Notes: generated from the letters alone by a model not told the origin. 64,000 nt of DNA from Neocallimastix lanati (nom. inval.) (GCA_016946835.1 JACVTC010000198.1:1-64000); one strand, 5' to 3'. Positions 35,626-48,678 are shown, numbered from the stretch's first letter. Translations and numbers: made by a program.

Positions 35626-38600
35626 ATGGCAAATTTAGAAGACCATAGAAGATTTGTTATTCATATTATTAATAACAGAAAGGAAATTGATGAGAAAAAT
35701 ATAACGGAATTAAACAATTATTTATTAAATAATCGATTAAGTTTAAAGGATTTAAATGACAAAGATTTTGACATATTATGTTTTGCCTTGGATAAAAGAA
35801 TTTCATTTTCATTGCTAAAATTTATTATTCAGCAATGCCCTTATGAAACATACAACTACACTTTTTATTTCACCAATCGCTATCGTCAATACTGTGGAAG
35901 ATATAAACATGAAATTAGGAATCATATTTATTATGGGGTTCCACTTTTTATGGCTATTCAAAATGGTAATTTTGAAGTGGCTAAATTTTTGATAAGAGAA
36001 AAAAAAGCTGACATTAATTATACTACTAAAGAAGATGACAATATTATCACATTTATTTATAATAATAATTTTAGTTTTTCTGAAAAGGAATTAAATTTCA
36101 TTATTCGAAAAGGATTTTATGCTAAAGGATTTCCGAAAGAATTGATAGACAATTTATTGTTGAATGATTATAATGATAAAGTATTACAAACTATTTTTGA
36201 ATTGTATTTTATGGATAACCATTTCATACTACATATGATATTGTTAAGTCAACGCCGAGTAGTACTTACCGATACCGATTTAGATCTTTTAATTCAAAAA
36301 GAAAAAAGTAAAATAGTGGTGGATGATGTATCCTATAGTAATGCTCTAAAGTCCAATAATTTAAAATATTTAACATATTTATTAAATTATGATTGTCGTC
36401 CTCGTGAACGTATCATTGATACTATCCATAAATTGGATCTTTGGTCGTATGCTGATAGATTTCATGAATATGAAGATAGATTAGATTTTATTCGTGCCAT
36501 GGTGGGACTACAGATCTATAGTAGTCAGCGTTCAAATTTGGAGGAACTATTTTGGCAGGCTGATCATGATAAAGATATTGGGTTCACTATGGGATTAGTA
36601 TTGAATGGACTGTATAGACGAACCCATATTGATATTTATGGTCCTCGTTTTGAAAATTTTCTTTTAGCTTCAAGTAAGGTGGACAGCTTAACTTTTATGA
36701 ATGCTAATCTATCTGAAATTATGAGTGACTCCAAGGACCGATTCATATTCGAGAAAATTCGCAGAAAGAATGATGAAGAGTTTATTAAACGAATGAAGCG
36801 AAGAATTGAACGTACCAAAAATCCAGTGTCCAAAAAATCATTAATAATATATTTAAATGAAATCCTCGAAATCGAAAATCCACTAAGCGTCACTCTCTTT
36901 AAACATCGAGATTCTTCATTCCTTTCTCTTTTAATAAATATTGCCATAAAGGTCCAAAGGTATGATGTAGTACAATTCTTGCTTCAAAATCATGAAGTTT
37001 CCCATAAAATAAATATTAATGTTCCAGATAGAAATGGGGAATATCCCCTGACTACTGCCCTCACTATGGCTAAGAGTGATAAGAAAGCGATCGATATCTT
37101 ACAATATTTAATTGATCATATGGAAAAAAGTGAAAAAAACCATTTCACTCTCCGACAAGCTCTTTCCCTATTGACCATTGCCCTCACCACCAAGAAATAT
37201 ATGGCTATTAAATATTTACTGAAACAACTAGAAAAGTTAATGGGTAATGAAGCATTTGGGGATGATTCAAATTTAGATCCCGTATATCAAAAAATGTATC
37301 GTCGCTACTGTCAAAACCTTTCCTCCAGTCTTATTATTCATCCCTCTCTTCAATTCAATCAAAATACTACCCTATCTGAACGTTATCAGAAGAACGACGC
37401 ACTTAGTAGTAATAACATTGATAATGAAAATTATGATAATAAAAGTAATAGTGATAAAGGTAATGATGATAAGGGTAATAAAGATAAAGATAATAATGGT
37501 GATAATAATGATAAGAAAAAAAATTTAATTCATCCTATTATTAGTAGTAATATAAGTGGTGTGAAAAAGAAAAAAAATAAGAAAAAAACAAATAATTATC
37601 AAGATTCAACAAATGATAAGAAGAGGACGGAGTATCCAAAGTATTATAATTTTAGTGGCATTGTCTTTGCCTATCTCTTTGGAGGAAAGGATAATTTAAA
37701 GTTATTATTGGGCAAGGGATGGTTCGTGAATGAATTAGATGAGTATGGCTATGGTATTTTACATTTTATAGTTTTGAAGGAAGATATAGATTTGATTCAA
37801 GATATCATGAATCATACCGATTTAATAGTAAGCTATCGTGGAAATGATTTAAATCGTGGTCATTCTGCTCTTGATATTGCTATGAATTGCTGTGGAAAAG
37901 ATATGGTATTATTACTTCTCCGTAGTCCAGCCCTTATCGTAAATCAAACAGAAAATGAGTGTGAAATTCCTTTATTCATATTGATTAAGAGTGAGCTTTT
38001 TTCGATTGAGGATAAAATTGAGATGGTTCGTATCCTTTTGGACAGAGGCTCTGAGGTTGATGTTATTGACAGTCAAGGAAGATCTGTATTAGCATATGCC
38101 ATACAAACCGGTTCACTTCCTTTGGTTCAATCCATTTTGGATCATGGAGCCGATGCTAACTTTATCGATGAGAATAAAGTGTCTCCGTTAAACTATGCCA
38201 TTCAAACTCAGTCGGAATCAATTGTTGGTCTTCTCCTAGATCATGGGGCAGATGTCAATTTTATCGATTTCTTTGAATGGTCACCGCTAGCCTATGCTAT
38301 TACGGAGGCGTATTTCCCAGTTGTAAAGCTCCTGGTAGATCATGGAGCCGATGCTAACTATAGGGTCGTGATCGATGATGAATCCAAGGAGGCACCTGTA
38401 GAAGAATGTCTTTTTGTGTTTGCGGTGGATCAATATGAATTTAGAATTGTTCAATACCTGCTGGAACATGGTGGGGTAGAGTATGATTTTACCAATCGGG
38501 AAAATCTTTGTCATCTCATGCCAAAGGTTTTCTCTGGCGTTAAGAAGGGGCTCTTTCCATACCTTCTTAAAAACTATATCAAAGTGGAGGATTTACCGTT

Positions 38601-39156
38601 AGAGGCGGTGGAGGATTTAGTTTTTCATGGACATCTGGATGAACTAATGCTACTCCTGGAGCATGGATTTGATATTAATAAAAGGAATGATGATGGCTCC
38701 ACCCTGCTATCGAATTCAATTGTCAAAAATGACTTTAAAATCATGGACCTTCTCCTGGAGAAAGGTGCCTCACTTCAACCATTAAATGAGAACATTGAGC
38801 TCATTCGTTTTGTTATTCTTCTTCCGGAAAACCAAGGCGACAAATTCAAGCTCTTTGCCGTTCTCGAAAAGTTGATTGAACATGGACTGGATGTCAATGC
38901 TTCGGATAAAGATGGGGAAACCTTACTAATCTATTCGGTGATACGACCCGATATCGATTTTATTCAGTTCTTTTTGGAGCATGGGGCAGATCCATGTTAT
39001 GTCAATCGAAGGGAAGGACAGCAGGCCCCGAGGTCAGTGGAGCAATATAATGAGGAGTATCATCTTGGTGATCCAACAGGAGTCTATCGACAAATTCAAG
39101 ATCTACTGAATAGGTACTGTGAAAAAAAAAAGTGTCAGAGGCGGCAACAAAAGTAG
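35626..39156 (+). CDS. Large ankyrin-repeat protein (1176 aa)
   Basis: An intact single-exon gene. The N-terminal third has a divergent, helical region (ITELNNYLLNNRLSLKDLND) and an ankyrin unit around residues 103-130 (PLFMAIQNGNFEVAKFLI). Further degenerate units follow to ~540. Residues ~595-660 are a low-complexity linker rich in Asn, Asp and Lys with a basic patch (KKKKNKKK). The C-terminal half (~680-1150) is an ankyrin array; the clearest units are GRSVLAYAIQTGSLPLVQSI (~816), VSPLNYAIQTQSESIVGLLL, and DDGSTLLSNSIVKNDFKIMD. No signal peptide or membrane segment, so probably cytoplasmic or nuclear and a protein-binding scaffold (inference). Start: ATG at 35626 in good context (AAAATGGC). 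Codons are less AT-extreme towards the 3' end. Confidence 0.9.
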   Translation: MANLEDHRRFVIHIINNRKEIDEKNITELNNYLLNNRLSLKDLNDKDFDILCFALDKRISFSLLKFIIQQCPYETYNYTFYFTNRYRQYCGRYKHEIRNHIYYGVPLFMAIQNGNFEVAKFLIREKKADINYTTKEDDNIITFIYNNNFSFSEKELNFIIRKGFYAKGFPKELIDNLLLNDYNDKVLQTIFELYFMDNHFILHMILLSQRRVVLTDTDLDLLIQKEKSKIVVDDVSYSNALKSNNLKYLTYLLNYDCRPRERIIDTIHKLDLWSYADRFHEYEDRLDFIRAMVGLQIYSSQRSNLEELFWQADHDKDIGFTMGLVLNGLYRRTHIDIYGPRFENFLLASSKVDSLTFMNANLSEIMSDSKDRFIFEKIRRKNDEEFIKRMKRRIERTKNPVSKKSLIIYLNEILEIENPLSVTLFKHRDSSFLSLLINIAIKVQRYDVVQFLLQNHEVSHKININVPDRNGEYPLTTALTMAKSDKKAIDILQYLIDHMEKSEKNHFTLRQALSLLTIALTTKKYMAIKYLLKQLEKLMGNEAFGDDSNLDPVYQKMYRRYCQNLSSSLIIHPSLQFNQNTTLSERYQKNDALSSNNIDNENYDNKSNSDKGNDDKGNKDKDNNGDNNDKKKNLIHPIISSNISGVKKKKNKKKTNNYQDSTNDKKRTEYPKYYNFSGIVFAYLFGGKDNLKLLLGKGWFVNELDEYGYGILHFIVLKEDIDLIQDIMNHTDLIVSYRGNDLNRGHSALDIAMNCCGKDMVLLLLRSPALIVNQTENECEIPLFILIKSELFSIEDKIEMVRILLDRGSEVDVIDSQGRSVLAYAIQTGSLPLVQSILDHGADANFIDENKVSPLNYAIQTQSESIVGLLLDHGADVNFIDFFEWSPLAYAITEAYFPVVKLLVDHGADANYRVVIDDESKEAPVEECLFVFAVDQYEFRIVQYLLEHGGVEYDFTNRENLCHLMPKVFSGVKKGLFPYLLKNYIKVEDLPLEAVEDLVFHGHLDELMLLLEHGFDINKRNDDGSTLLSNSIVKNDFKIMDLLLEKGASLQPLNENIELIRFVILLPENQGDKFKLFAVLEKLIEHGLDVNASDKDGETLLIYSVIRPDIDFIQFFLEHGADPCYVNRREGQQAPRSVEQYNEEYHLGDPTGVYRQIQDLLNRYCEKKKCQRRQQK

Positions 39157-39571
39157 AAGCAAGCACGTACCTTTAAGAATAACAAACGAAGAGTTAAAAA
39201 AAAAAATAATAAAATATTCATGAAAAATTAATTTATTAATTTTTTTATTTTTTTTATTTTTATTTTATTTATACAGTATCTTAATATATTTTCATGATAA
39301 TTGAAAATTTTAAAATATATATATATATATTTGTTTTGTTTTAAGTTAAATAAAAATGTTTATATACACAAACACATATATAGATGGTTAATTTTAAATT
39401 AAACAAATAAAGACAAAAAAGGTAATTAACATTGATGATAATAAAAAAAAATTAAAATATAATCATAGATTAAAATAGTAAAAAATTATTTTGATGATTT
39501 TAAAATTCAGTAGAAATTAAATAATGAATTTTTTTATTAAATAATATTTAATTTAAGAAATTGCGAAGAAA
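39157..39571. other. Gene-free AT-rich stretch
   Basis: 3' flank of the ankyrin gene and 5' flank of the chitin-binding pseudogene; only A/T-rich sequence and a TATATA run are seen. If the pseudogene had an upstream exon with a signal peptide, I could not find it here. Confidence 0.6.
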
Positions 39572-40258
39572 GTGAAATGTTTAAATTGTGAATTTTATAA
39601 TTTGTTTGATTTTTGTAGTGATTCGGAGGGAAAAACCACCAGCACTACTTCCAAAAAAACAACTATAATTTCTAAAACTAAAACTTACACCACCACCACT
39701 ACCACCACCACCAAAAAGTCTTCACAACCAACTAGTACTAATGGAAGGTGTGGTAAAGATTATGGCCAGTGTCCAACTAATGAATGCTGTAGTAAGTATG
39801 GTTACTGTGATCGATCCACTGACCATTGCTTCGTTTCCAAGAGATGTCAATCCGAATTTGGTTAATGTAATTCTACTGGTGCGACAACCACTACCAAAAC
39901 TACTAAAAAAACTACTAAGAAAACTACTACCACCACCAAAAAAGTTACGACCACCGATAAATCTTTTCTTCCAACCTCTACCAACGGTAAATGTGGTGGT
40001 AAAGATGGTCAATATCCATCGGGTAAATGTTGTAGTAAGTCTGCTGACCATTGCTCCGTTACCAAGGGATGACAATCCGAGTTTGGTCAATGTACCAATG
40101 ACACTAAAGGTAGATGTAGTAAGAGTTATGGTAAATGTCCATCGGGGAAGTGCTGCAGTCAATATGGTTACTGTGGTCACAGTGAACAGCATTGTGGTAT
40201 TGGTTGCCAATCGGAATTTGGAAAATGTCATTACTGGTTTTTAATAGAAAATTTTTGA
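39572..40258 (+). pseudogene. CBM18 (hevein-type) chitin-binding protein pseudogene
   Basis: Three chitin-binding type 1 modules separated by Thr/Lys-rich linkers. Module 1 is complete (GRCGKDYGQCPTNECCSKYG, about residues 55-97). Module 2 (GKCGGKDGQYPSGKCCSKSA) has lost one Cys and the aromatic stretch. Module 3 (GRCSKSYGKCPSGKCCSQYG) is complete. One reading frame runs through 228 codons with just two in-frame stops: TAA at 39863 where module 1 should continue FGQC, and TGA at 40070 where a Cys codon is expected. There is no signal peptide; a splice-acceptor-like TTTTTGTAG precedes about 39620, so an upstream exon may be missing. Known CBM18 proteins bind chitin at the cell surface. Confidence 0.85.
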
Positions 40259-40634
40259 ATATCTTTTTTTTTTTTTTCTTAATGCCTATATTTATTATTA
40301 AATTCGATTTATTTATTTTTTTTCTCAGTGATAGCTATCTATTGATTATTCTTTTTTTTTATATGGTGGCTTTCTAGTATTGGAATATAATATAACAGAA
40401 GAAAGTTGAACATGTTATTTTTTTTTTTTTTAACATTATTTTAAAATGGATAGATAGGTAGTTTCTTTGAAAAATTATAAATGTATTTGTGATATTGTCA
40501 TTTCTACCTAGTCTCATTGAAATGAATTTATTGTTTTTTTTTTCTTTTACTTTAATATTCCTTTTTTTATATGAAAATTTTGATATTATTGTCAAAAATT
40601 CATGTAGTTAAATTGGAAATGTAGGGGCTGATTG

Positions 40635-40688
<54 letters not shown>

Positions 40689-41409
40689 TTTTGTTTTGTT
40701 TAAAAGATATTTCAACAGACATAATTCTTTTTATATAATTCTTTTACCATTAACATCTAATTCATTAAGTAAATTAATAAAGTAAAAAAAAGTAAATATT
40801 TATATGTATAAACATACTTATATATATTAGGTTTAGAAATGGATATTTATAATATATATTTTAATAAAAAATATATATATATATATTTATATATAAATAG
40901 AATCATTTGTAGAATTAAAATGATATCCCCTTATAAAATAAAAAAAAAAAAAAAATAACATATATCACTACGAATCTGATTTAGGATTAATAATAATAAA
41001 CAGACGGGTGTTAATTACTTTTACTATGGAAATTGTTTTTAAATCACCAACTGAATTGAATAGACAATTTCATCTTTCAATGGCAAATGCGAATTAAAAG
41101 AATCTCTTCTAAAAGCAGAAGGTGACAATTATGAAAAAAAAAAAATTATTAATATAATATAAACAATATATTTTAAGTAATCTACTACTAAAATAATGGT
41201 TTCTATTTAATCTAAATTAATATTGATTATTTTTTTGTTATTAAACTTCATCTAATGAATATATATAAATATTTAATATTAAATGGATGTATATAAAACT
41301 GCAACAGATAATAAATATTCATGGGCAAAAAAGAATTTTCAGCACTATACAAGAGAATATATATAAAAAAAAATTAAAGCTCAAAAAAAAAATTTTTTTT
41401 TATTTTTTA
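40259..41409. other. Gene-free stretch
   Basis: Poly-T at about 40641-40687 and scattered T runs. The piece 41075-41135 is less AT-rich but gives no family match. Confidence 0.6.
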
Positions 41410-41731
41410 AAAGAAATTATTAAAGTACTTTGATTCTTTAGTCTTGTATTGATGAAAAACATGGAATCATAGAAAAAAAAAATAATTATTTCTTTCAGTA
41501 GGAAAATAGTCTTACAGTCAAGCAGTGATTCAAAAATTATTTTTCAACTCATGATTACATTCTTTGTTGGGAGGGGAGGGTATTTCCTCCTTACATGAGC
41601 ATACAAATGAATAATATGGAGAGGAGTGGAAGGAGGGAATAAAATACCCATAGTAATAATTCAATGCCGAACACCGAATCTTTGAAAATTTCTTCAGATT
41701 TGATGGAGAGTAGTTAAGTAAACACTACATT

Positions 41732-41772
<41 letters not shown>

Positions 41773-42172
41773 CAAGATATTACGACCTTACTTTTCATAA
41801 TTTTTTTTTTTTTTTTTGATAATATTAAATATGATCAATTAAACCAAGAAATTTTATTATTTAACAATTTTTTATATGTTTATATGTTTATTACTACATT
41901 ATTTATTCATATTATACTATTTAATATAATATTATATTATTTTATATTATATTATATTCATATATTCATAATGCGTATTACTAACACATTTTGCTAATAT
42001 ATTTTTATATAAACATTCTGCAAAGATGACTATGTTTTTGAACATAAAATTATTTGGCATACAAATACAATATGTCTTATGATTTAATTAATTATATTCT
42101 ATCTATTAATATAAATATATATACTAATACTAAATTAAAATTAAAATAATTATTATTAATAATTATTTAATA
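41410..42172 (-). pseudogene. LINE relic fragment
   Basis: The segment TTTGATTCTTTAGTCTTG at about 41440 matches the LINE relic at 45476, and 41540-41720 has the same GC-enriched character. The rest (41720-42172) is poly-T and AT-rich. Too decayed to translate. Confidence 0.35.
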
Positions 42173-42364
42173 GATACAATCATTATTGTTCTCTCCATTG
42201 TATGTATATTAAGTAATCGTAAATTTAAAAAGGAAAAGGAAACTGAAGAAAATAGTAATGTCGTTATATTTGAAAAGTACACCTTATATACAAAGGATGA
42301 TATAAACTATCCAAAAAAAAAATTCTTTATAAAGTTTAAGAATAAAAGAAAAATTAAAATTTAA
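42173..42364 (+). other. Possible terminal exon: membrane segment and basic tail
   Basis: A frame of 63 codons plus stop follows an acceptor-like TTTAATAG. It reads TIIIVLSIVCILS, a hydrophobic helix, then a charged tail (KFKKEKETEENSN ... EKYTLYTKDD ... KNKRKIKI). This looks like the last exon of a single-pass membrane protein. No upstream exon or donor could be assigned, so it may be a relic or chance. Confidence 0.25.
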
Positions 42365-44562
42365 TATCAAAAAAAAAAAAAAAAAAAAATTCAGAAATTA
42401 ATTTTACTAATTCAATTCACCCTTAAGCAACAACGTCATCAGAGATAATACTTATATATAAATTCTCTATTGGACCCTTATTTTAAATATAGCTCAAGGT
42501 TAAACTCCGAGCATCCATATGTAAAACTCATCAAATACTACAACATCCAATAAGCACAATCTCTGGATTAAAGAGAAGCTCATCGAATAATTCTTGTATT
42601 AATTAATTAAAATATAAATATAAGGTAATATAAGAAAACAATATTTAAATATCTCTTAATTTATCGTTAACAACCTATAAAAGTCAATTCAAGAATTTCC
42701 TCCACCATTTGACTAAGTAAACAGGTGACCAACCTTTACCCACCACAAGCCATTTCGTAAAAATTCTAAAAAAAAAAATCTTTAAGTTGCTATTTAGTCA
42801 GGTGGAAATGATAGTATAAATAAATTATTAAATAATTGAAGAAATAATTTTTTATTTATTTATTTATTTGTTTATTTGTTTATTTATTTTTATCAAACTT
42901 ATAGTTATGAAATTTTTATTCTCATTTTTCTAACTTTCTTACATAATAAAGATGTTTTTTTTAACTTTTTTTAAATGTATATATGTGTATTGCAATTTTA
43001 TATTATCAATACAATCAAGTTCTTTGTAATAATCCTTTTCTTGGTTATAATAAAAAACATACTAGAAATATTCAATAATTAATCACTTTTTTTTTTTTTT
43101 AATAGCAGCACTTTATCGTAAACTTTAAATTATATTTATTCATTTATTAGTTACACGCATATTTTTAAATAATAGTAATAATAATAAAATAAAAAATAAA
43201 AAACAAAAATAAAAAACAAAAAACAAAAACAAAAATAAAAAATAAAAAATAAAAAATTAAAAACAAAAAATAAAAAATAAAAAATGAAAAAACACACACA
43301 CACAATTAATAAAATATATATATTATTTGTCCGATTTAAACATAATAATTTTTTTTTTTTAATGTTAAAGTTCTTTTGAAAATGCAATAAAGAGATGTAT
43401 GGCTATTCCCATTTTAGAAAATCCTTCAATCGAATATAGTCTATTCTATATTAACTGCTGTCTTCGTACTTCTCGTTCTTTCTTTGTTTGATTTAAGTAG
43501 AGAGGTACCCAATACGAAACTTGTTCAATTACTCTAGCTGAAAATAACATGTCATTCATAAAGGGATAGGAAAGATGAGAATCTTAAGAAATCCTTTAAT
43601 GGAAAAAAAAAAGTGCTTTTTTCTAACTTTATTATTCATTCTCTGTATCAATTCTAAATCATTTGAAAAAGGATACACAGAGATTAGATAGGTATTGCAA
43701 TTCGTTTCTTTTTTCGTTTTTAGGTTAACTTTTTTTCTTGAAAAAAAATAAAAGGTAGGGTTACTATTATTAAAAAAAATTTTTTTTTGAAAACTTGAAA
43801 CTTTTCCTCATACTACTACTACTACTACAAAACTTGCCAATTTATTGATACCATATTGATTTTCATTATTTCTAGTTCATCCAACTTAAACAGGCTAATT
43901 TTTTAATAATTTCCTAAATAGTTGAGATCTTGTCAGAGCACAATAATACATAATGTCATCCAATACGAAAAGAGAGGAAACCTTCATAGCAGGTTTTATC
44001 TTCCAATCAAAATTTCCATAGTTATCACTGTCAATTAAAAAATAATCATTTAATGAAAAAAAAGTTAAAACAAAATTCTGTGAGAGGAAGAGGGGAGAGG
44101 GAGGATAACCTTACGAACAAACTTAACCTTTATTAAAACTAAATGATTCTAAGAATTGTCGATCAATTCTTTATACACAAGCCTTGGAGAAGATAAGTAT
44201 ATATAAGTTTTCAATAAAACTAAAGCACTTAAACTTAACCTCGGAATCCATGGTGATGAATCTTCATTAATACATTACATTATATATAGGAACTACGTCA
44301 TACGTCTTTTTTTAAGATCAAAAAAAAAAAAAAAAGAAAAAAAAAGAAAACAAAAAAAAAATTAATATTTTATTTAAAAAAAGAATACATCATGGTTTTT
44401 TTTTTATTTATATATAATTTCACAAAATTACAAAATGTTTAAAAAAAAAAAAAAAGAAAAAAATTTAATTAAATTTTGCTATGAATGATAAAACTCTGAA
44501 AAAATAATCATTTTATTTAAATATATAAAATCATTAAATAAAAAAAAAAATAAAATAAAAAT

Positions 44563-44607
<45 letters not shown>

Positions 44608-44636
44608 AATTTGTAATTTTTTTTAAACTTAAGGAA
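42365..44636 (-). pseudogene. Decayed repeat fragments, probably LINE-derived
   Basis: Two subregions resemble each other: 42440-42580 and 44190-44290 (both have a TATATATAA...TTCTC/TTTTC block, then TTAAACT...CTCGGA/CTCCGAGCATCCAT). The piece 43390-43600 on the minus strand gives a broken RT-domain-like peptide (VIEQVSYWVPLYLNQ). A run of short AAAAAC/AAAAAT units lies at 43170-43290. Confidence 0.4.
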
Positions 44637-45306
44637 TAATGGAGGTGAAAATCCATGCTTCATCATTGAGACCTCGACGCTCTTAGCAACCGTAGATTCA
44701 ACGGAATACCAATTTCATCATCAATCTAAAAAAGATCGACAAATTAATGGTATTACGTTTGTTAGAAACTCCGACAATCCCTAAAAATACGGAACAGTCG
44801 ACGAAAGTTGAACTTTGTTTAAAAAATATTATCAACTAATTGTCTTTGTTCCCCATCATTAACTTTTATTTTTTTTTTTTTTTCATATATTGAACTCCAG
44901 CCAAGAAAAGCACTCAATATAAAAATAATAAATATTATTTATATCATAATCCCTTTCTGAATCTAATGAAACATCCAAGGATTTTTGTTCAATTATCATT
45001 ATAAAATTCAAAAAGGAGATCATCTAGAAAAGGTAAAGATTTATTTCTGTAAATTTTTTCAATTCTTTACAGGCAAATATCCAGTGAGAAAAGCTAGATA
45101 CACTAACACCACAACATGGGCAACATTTAGGGCAATCTTCTCTGAGACTATTTTTCTTTTCTTTTAATGAAAATGCTAATATTAAATATAAAAAAATCTC
45201 ATCTAATTCGAGAAATCCAAAAGAATTCTTAATTGTTACTTAGGATATTGAAATGTTAAGTCTTTGATTTCAAAAAATAAATCCAAAATCATTCTCCTTG
45301 TAACTA

Positions 45307-45337
<31 letters not shown>

Positions 45338-45400
45338 TTTTGAGGGTTTGAAGACATCTCTTTCCCAATAAAAAAATAAAAATTTTTTTTTATTTTACTT

Positions 45401-45443
<43 letters not shown>

Positions 45444-45712
45444 TTTTACCATTTAATTTCTTATCCCAAAGTCCTTGATTCTTTAGTCCTTGAGTAATGT
45501 GACATAGTAGGAATATTATTAGTTAAGATGATTAATAATACATGATGAGCTTTTTCCATTTTCTAAAGTAGCGTAATTGAGATATAGCACAGAGAGCTGA
45601 GAGCTGAAAGCTGAAAGAGGAGGTATTCTCAATTCACGAGTAATATCATAGAGACTAACATAAGAATTACGAGATTTAAATCCATAACTCCAATAAAGTC
45701 CTCTAAATTAAT

Positions 45713-45758
<46 letters not shown>

Positions 45759-46270
45759 AGCTTTAGAGCATTTGCTCTTATTTGAACCAAAGAGAGGAAC
45801 ATAATATAAAACATGAGTAAGAATAAAACGAAATTAAAAACAAAACATATTTCTTTCTTCAATGGGAGAGGAATAGATTTATTAATGAGAAATCGAAAAG
45901 TACAAATCTAACTTGACATTTAAATTACTGTTTAATTTGGATTTATATAGGTTTCAATGATTAAAAGTATTCATCAAAAAGGAATACCTAGATAAGTATA
46001 GTTGTCAGTTTTAGGTAAATTTGTTTACTATTAATAAAGAAAGAGATGGATCTTCGTTAATTTATAGGGTTTATTAACAAAGTTCATCGGTTTTTACAAC
46101 AAGAGTAGCACACTTATTAACTTCCAAAAGTCATTTCATTCTTAATAGCCCATTCATGAACCTTATTCAAAATTTTTCCTAAAAGCTTGTTTAGATGGAG
46201 TAACTAAAAACAATATCATCGGGCAAAAAAGTCCACCACAACAATATTGAGATTCTAAATATACACACCA
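44637..46270 (-). pseudogene. LINE (non-LTR retrotransposon) ORF2 relic
   Basis: On the minus strand the best-preserved pieces are an RT catalytic motif FPDDIVFSYSI (about 46191-46223, from F-A-D-D), then HEWAIKNEM-like and VNKCATLV-like sequence (46075-46170), and further on LYDITRELRIPPLSAF (about 45608-45655), all in the order expected for a LINE RT and its C-terminal region. Poly-T tracts at 45307-45334, 45402-45440 and 45716-45757 interrupt it. Frames shift repeatedly; no function remains. Confidence 0.7.
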
Positions 46271-46346
46271 TACTTATCACAATTAAAATTTGTAATAATT
46301 TATAATTAACAATATTATTGTTATTATTATATTTATATTTAAATAA

Positions 46347-46424
<78 letters not shown>

Positions 46425-46828
46425 TATTTTTTTTTTATTATTATTATTATTTTTATTATTAATCAATGTTTTTGTAAAAAATGAAAAATGAAAATCTTTA
46501 AAAAAAAATAAAAATAAAAATTAAAATATATATATATAAAATAAAAAAATAAAAAATAAAAAATAAAAATTTAAAATAAATCAAAATAAATTAAATTAAA
46601 TTTATTAAAAAATAATAATAATAATATAAAAGATAACATTGTTTTAAATTATTTCAAAAAAAAAAAAAAAAAAGGAGGTAAAAAATTAAATAGTAAATAT
46701 ATATAAATATTACAAAAATGATACTTTTTTTTTTTTTAAAATTAAAATTAAAAAAATAAACTATTTTAAATTAAATGATATTTAATTAATTGATATAATT
46801 AATTATATATTATATATTATATATAAAT

Positions 46829-46859
<31 letters not shown>

Positions 46860-47120
46860 TCCTTTTCTTTTATATATATATACATATATATAATTTTAAA
46901 TGGTATTAAGATATTAAGATATAAAAATAAAAAAAATAAAAAATAAAAAATAAATAAATTCTTATATATTTAAAAAAAAAAAATTTTTTTTTTTTTTTAG
47001 TCTTATTATAATATATATATATTTATATATATATAGTTCTTAACTTTGTAAATTTCTTTTATTTAGTAAGGAAGTAAGGGTAGTAGAGGAGGAATAGGTT
47101 TTAATAGAAAGTTTAAGATT

Positions 47121-47175
<55 letters not shown>

Positions 47176-47401
47176 TATATATTTGAAATTGAACTTGAAC
47201 TTGAATTTGAATTTGAATTTGGTATTTTTTGTTTGTTTGTTTGTTTGTTTTTTTAGTTTTTTTAATATCTTCTATTTTTTGAATTTTGTATTTGGATATA
47301 GATTTGACTTTACATTAACCATTAATTCATATTGTATTTTTTTTTTTATTCTTTTTTTTTTTTTTAAAAAAAAAAAAGAATTGAAAAAAAAAAAAAGAAA
47401 A
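46271..47401. other. Gene-free stretch with long poly-T tracts
   Basis: Poly-T of about 70 bases at 46351-46421, others at 46833-46860 and 47125-47167, and a hexamer run TTGAAC/TTGAAT at 47190-47220. This is the 3' flank of the kinase gene. Confidence 0.75.
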
Positions 47402-48513
47402 CTATACTTTCCATTTTGAAGTATGCGCATGACCATCTCCACTCACTGAAGGTCCCTCCCCCTTATAACCACCACAAGCAGTTATACCTCGAATCCAATC
47501 AGATTCTAGTACTTTTTCCATCGGCCAACGTGTTTCCGGATTAGGATCAAGCATATGATAAAGAACTTCATGAGTAATAGCAGGTAATTCTTCAATCGGT
47601 GAAAAATTACTACGATGATTTAAATAGAAATCATAATATTTATCACTGGAATTTGCTTGTCGCCATGGAACAGACATATGATTCATGGTATAGAAAACAA
47701 TGGCTTATAAAAAAAAAAAAAAAAAAAAAAATTAATATTTATATTTATTAGTTTTCATTAAGAATAGATAATGATAGTAAGGTAATAATAATAAGAATAC
47801 ATAAATAAATTATTATTTATTATTATTATAAAAATATAATTATAAAAAATATTTTAATATAATGATAAAATTATTATTTAATAATCAATAATTATATAAT
47901 ATATATATATTATAACAAAAAATATTACTAAGTTATAAATATTATATGTAAAACATGTAATATATATATATATATATAAACTTACCACATGCCCATATAT
48001 CAACTTTTATTGGATCATAATCTTTATCTTCAGACCATTCTTCTGGCGCAATATATGGTTCACTACCACAAAGTCCACTGACCCTCTTAATAACATTTTT
48101 TTCCCATGGAAAACGGAAAACCTCTGATACCCCAAAATCAGTAATCTTCAATATGGTACCAGTTTCATCCATCAGTAAATTTTCTGGTTTTATATCTCGA
48201 TGGCATACACCTACTGAATGAAGATAAGCTACCCCCATTAATAACTAATTTTTATTATTTAAAATAAAGAAAAAATAAAAAAAAAAATAAATATATAAAA
48301 ATAAAAATAAAATAAAAAAAAATAAATAAATAAATAAAATAAAAAAATAAATTGTTAATAAATAATGAATTTTATAAATATTGGTATTTAAATAAAAATA
48401 TAATTGTAATGAAAAAAATAATAATATGATTATCATTATTATATTATTAGTATATTATTATTATATTATAGTATTATAATATTATTATAAATACTGTCAC
48501 TTATGATATTGTC

Positions 48514-48574
<61 letters not shown>

Positions 48575-48593
48575 AATGCTGTCTTTTATTATT

Positions 48594-48626
<33 letters not shown>

Positions 48627-48645
48627 AATGCTGTCTTTTATTATT

Positions 48646-48678
<33 letters not shown>

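Noticed and set aside
39722-40244. Thr/Ser-rich minus-strand frame and a Val/Lys-rich plus frame over the chitin-binding pseudogene
   Set aside because: Shadows; only the frame from 39572 shows the Cys pattern of chitin-binding modules.
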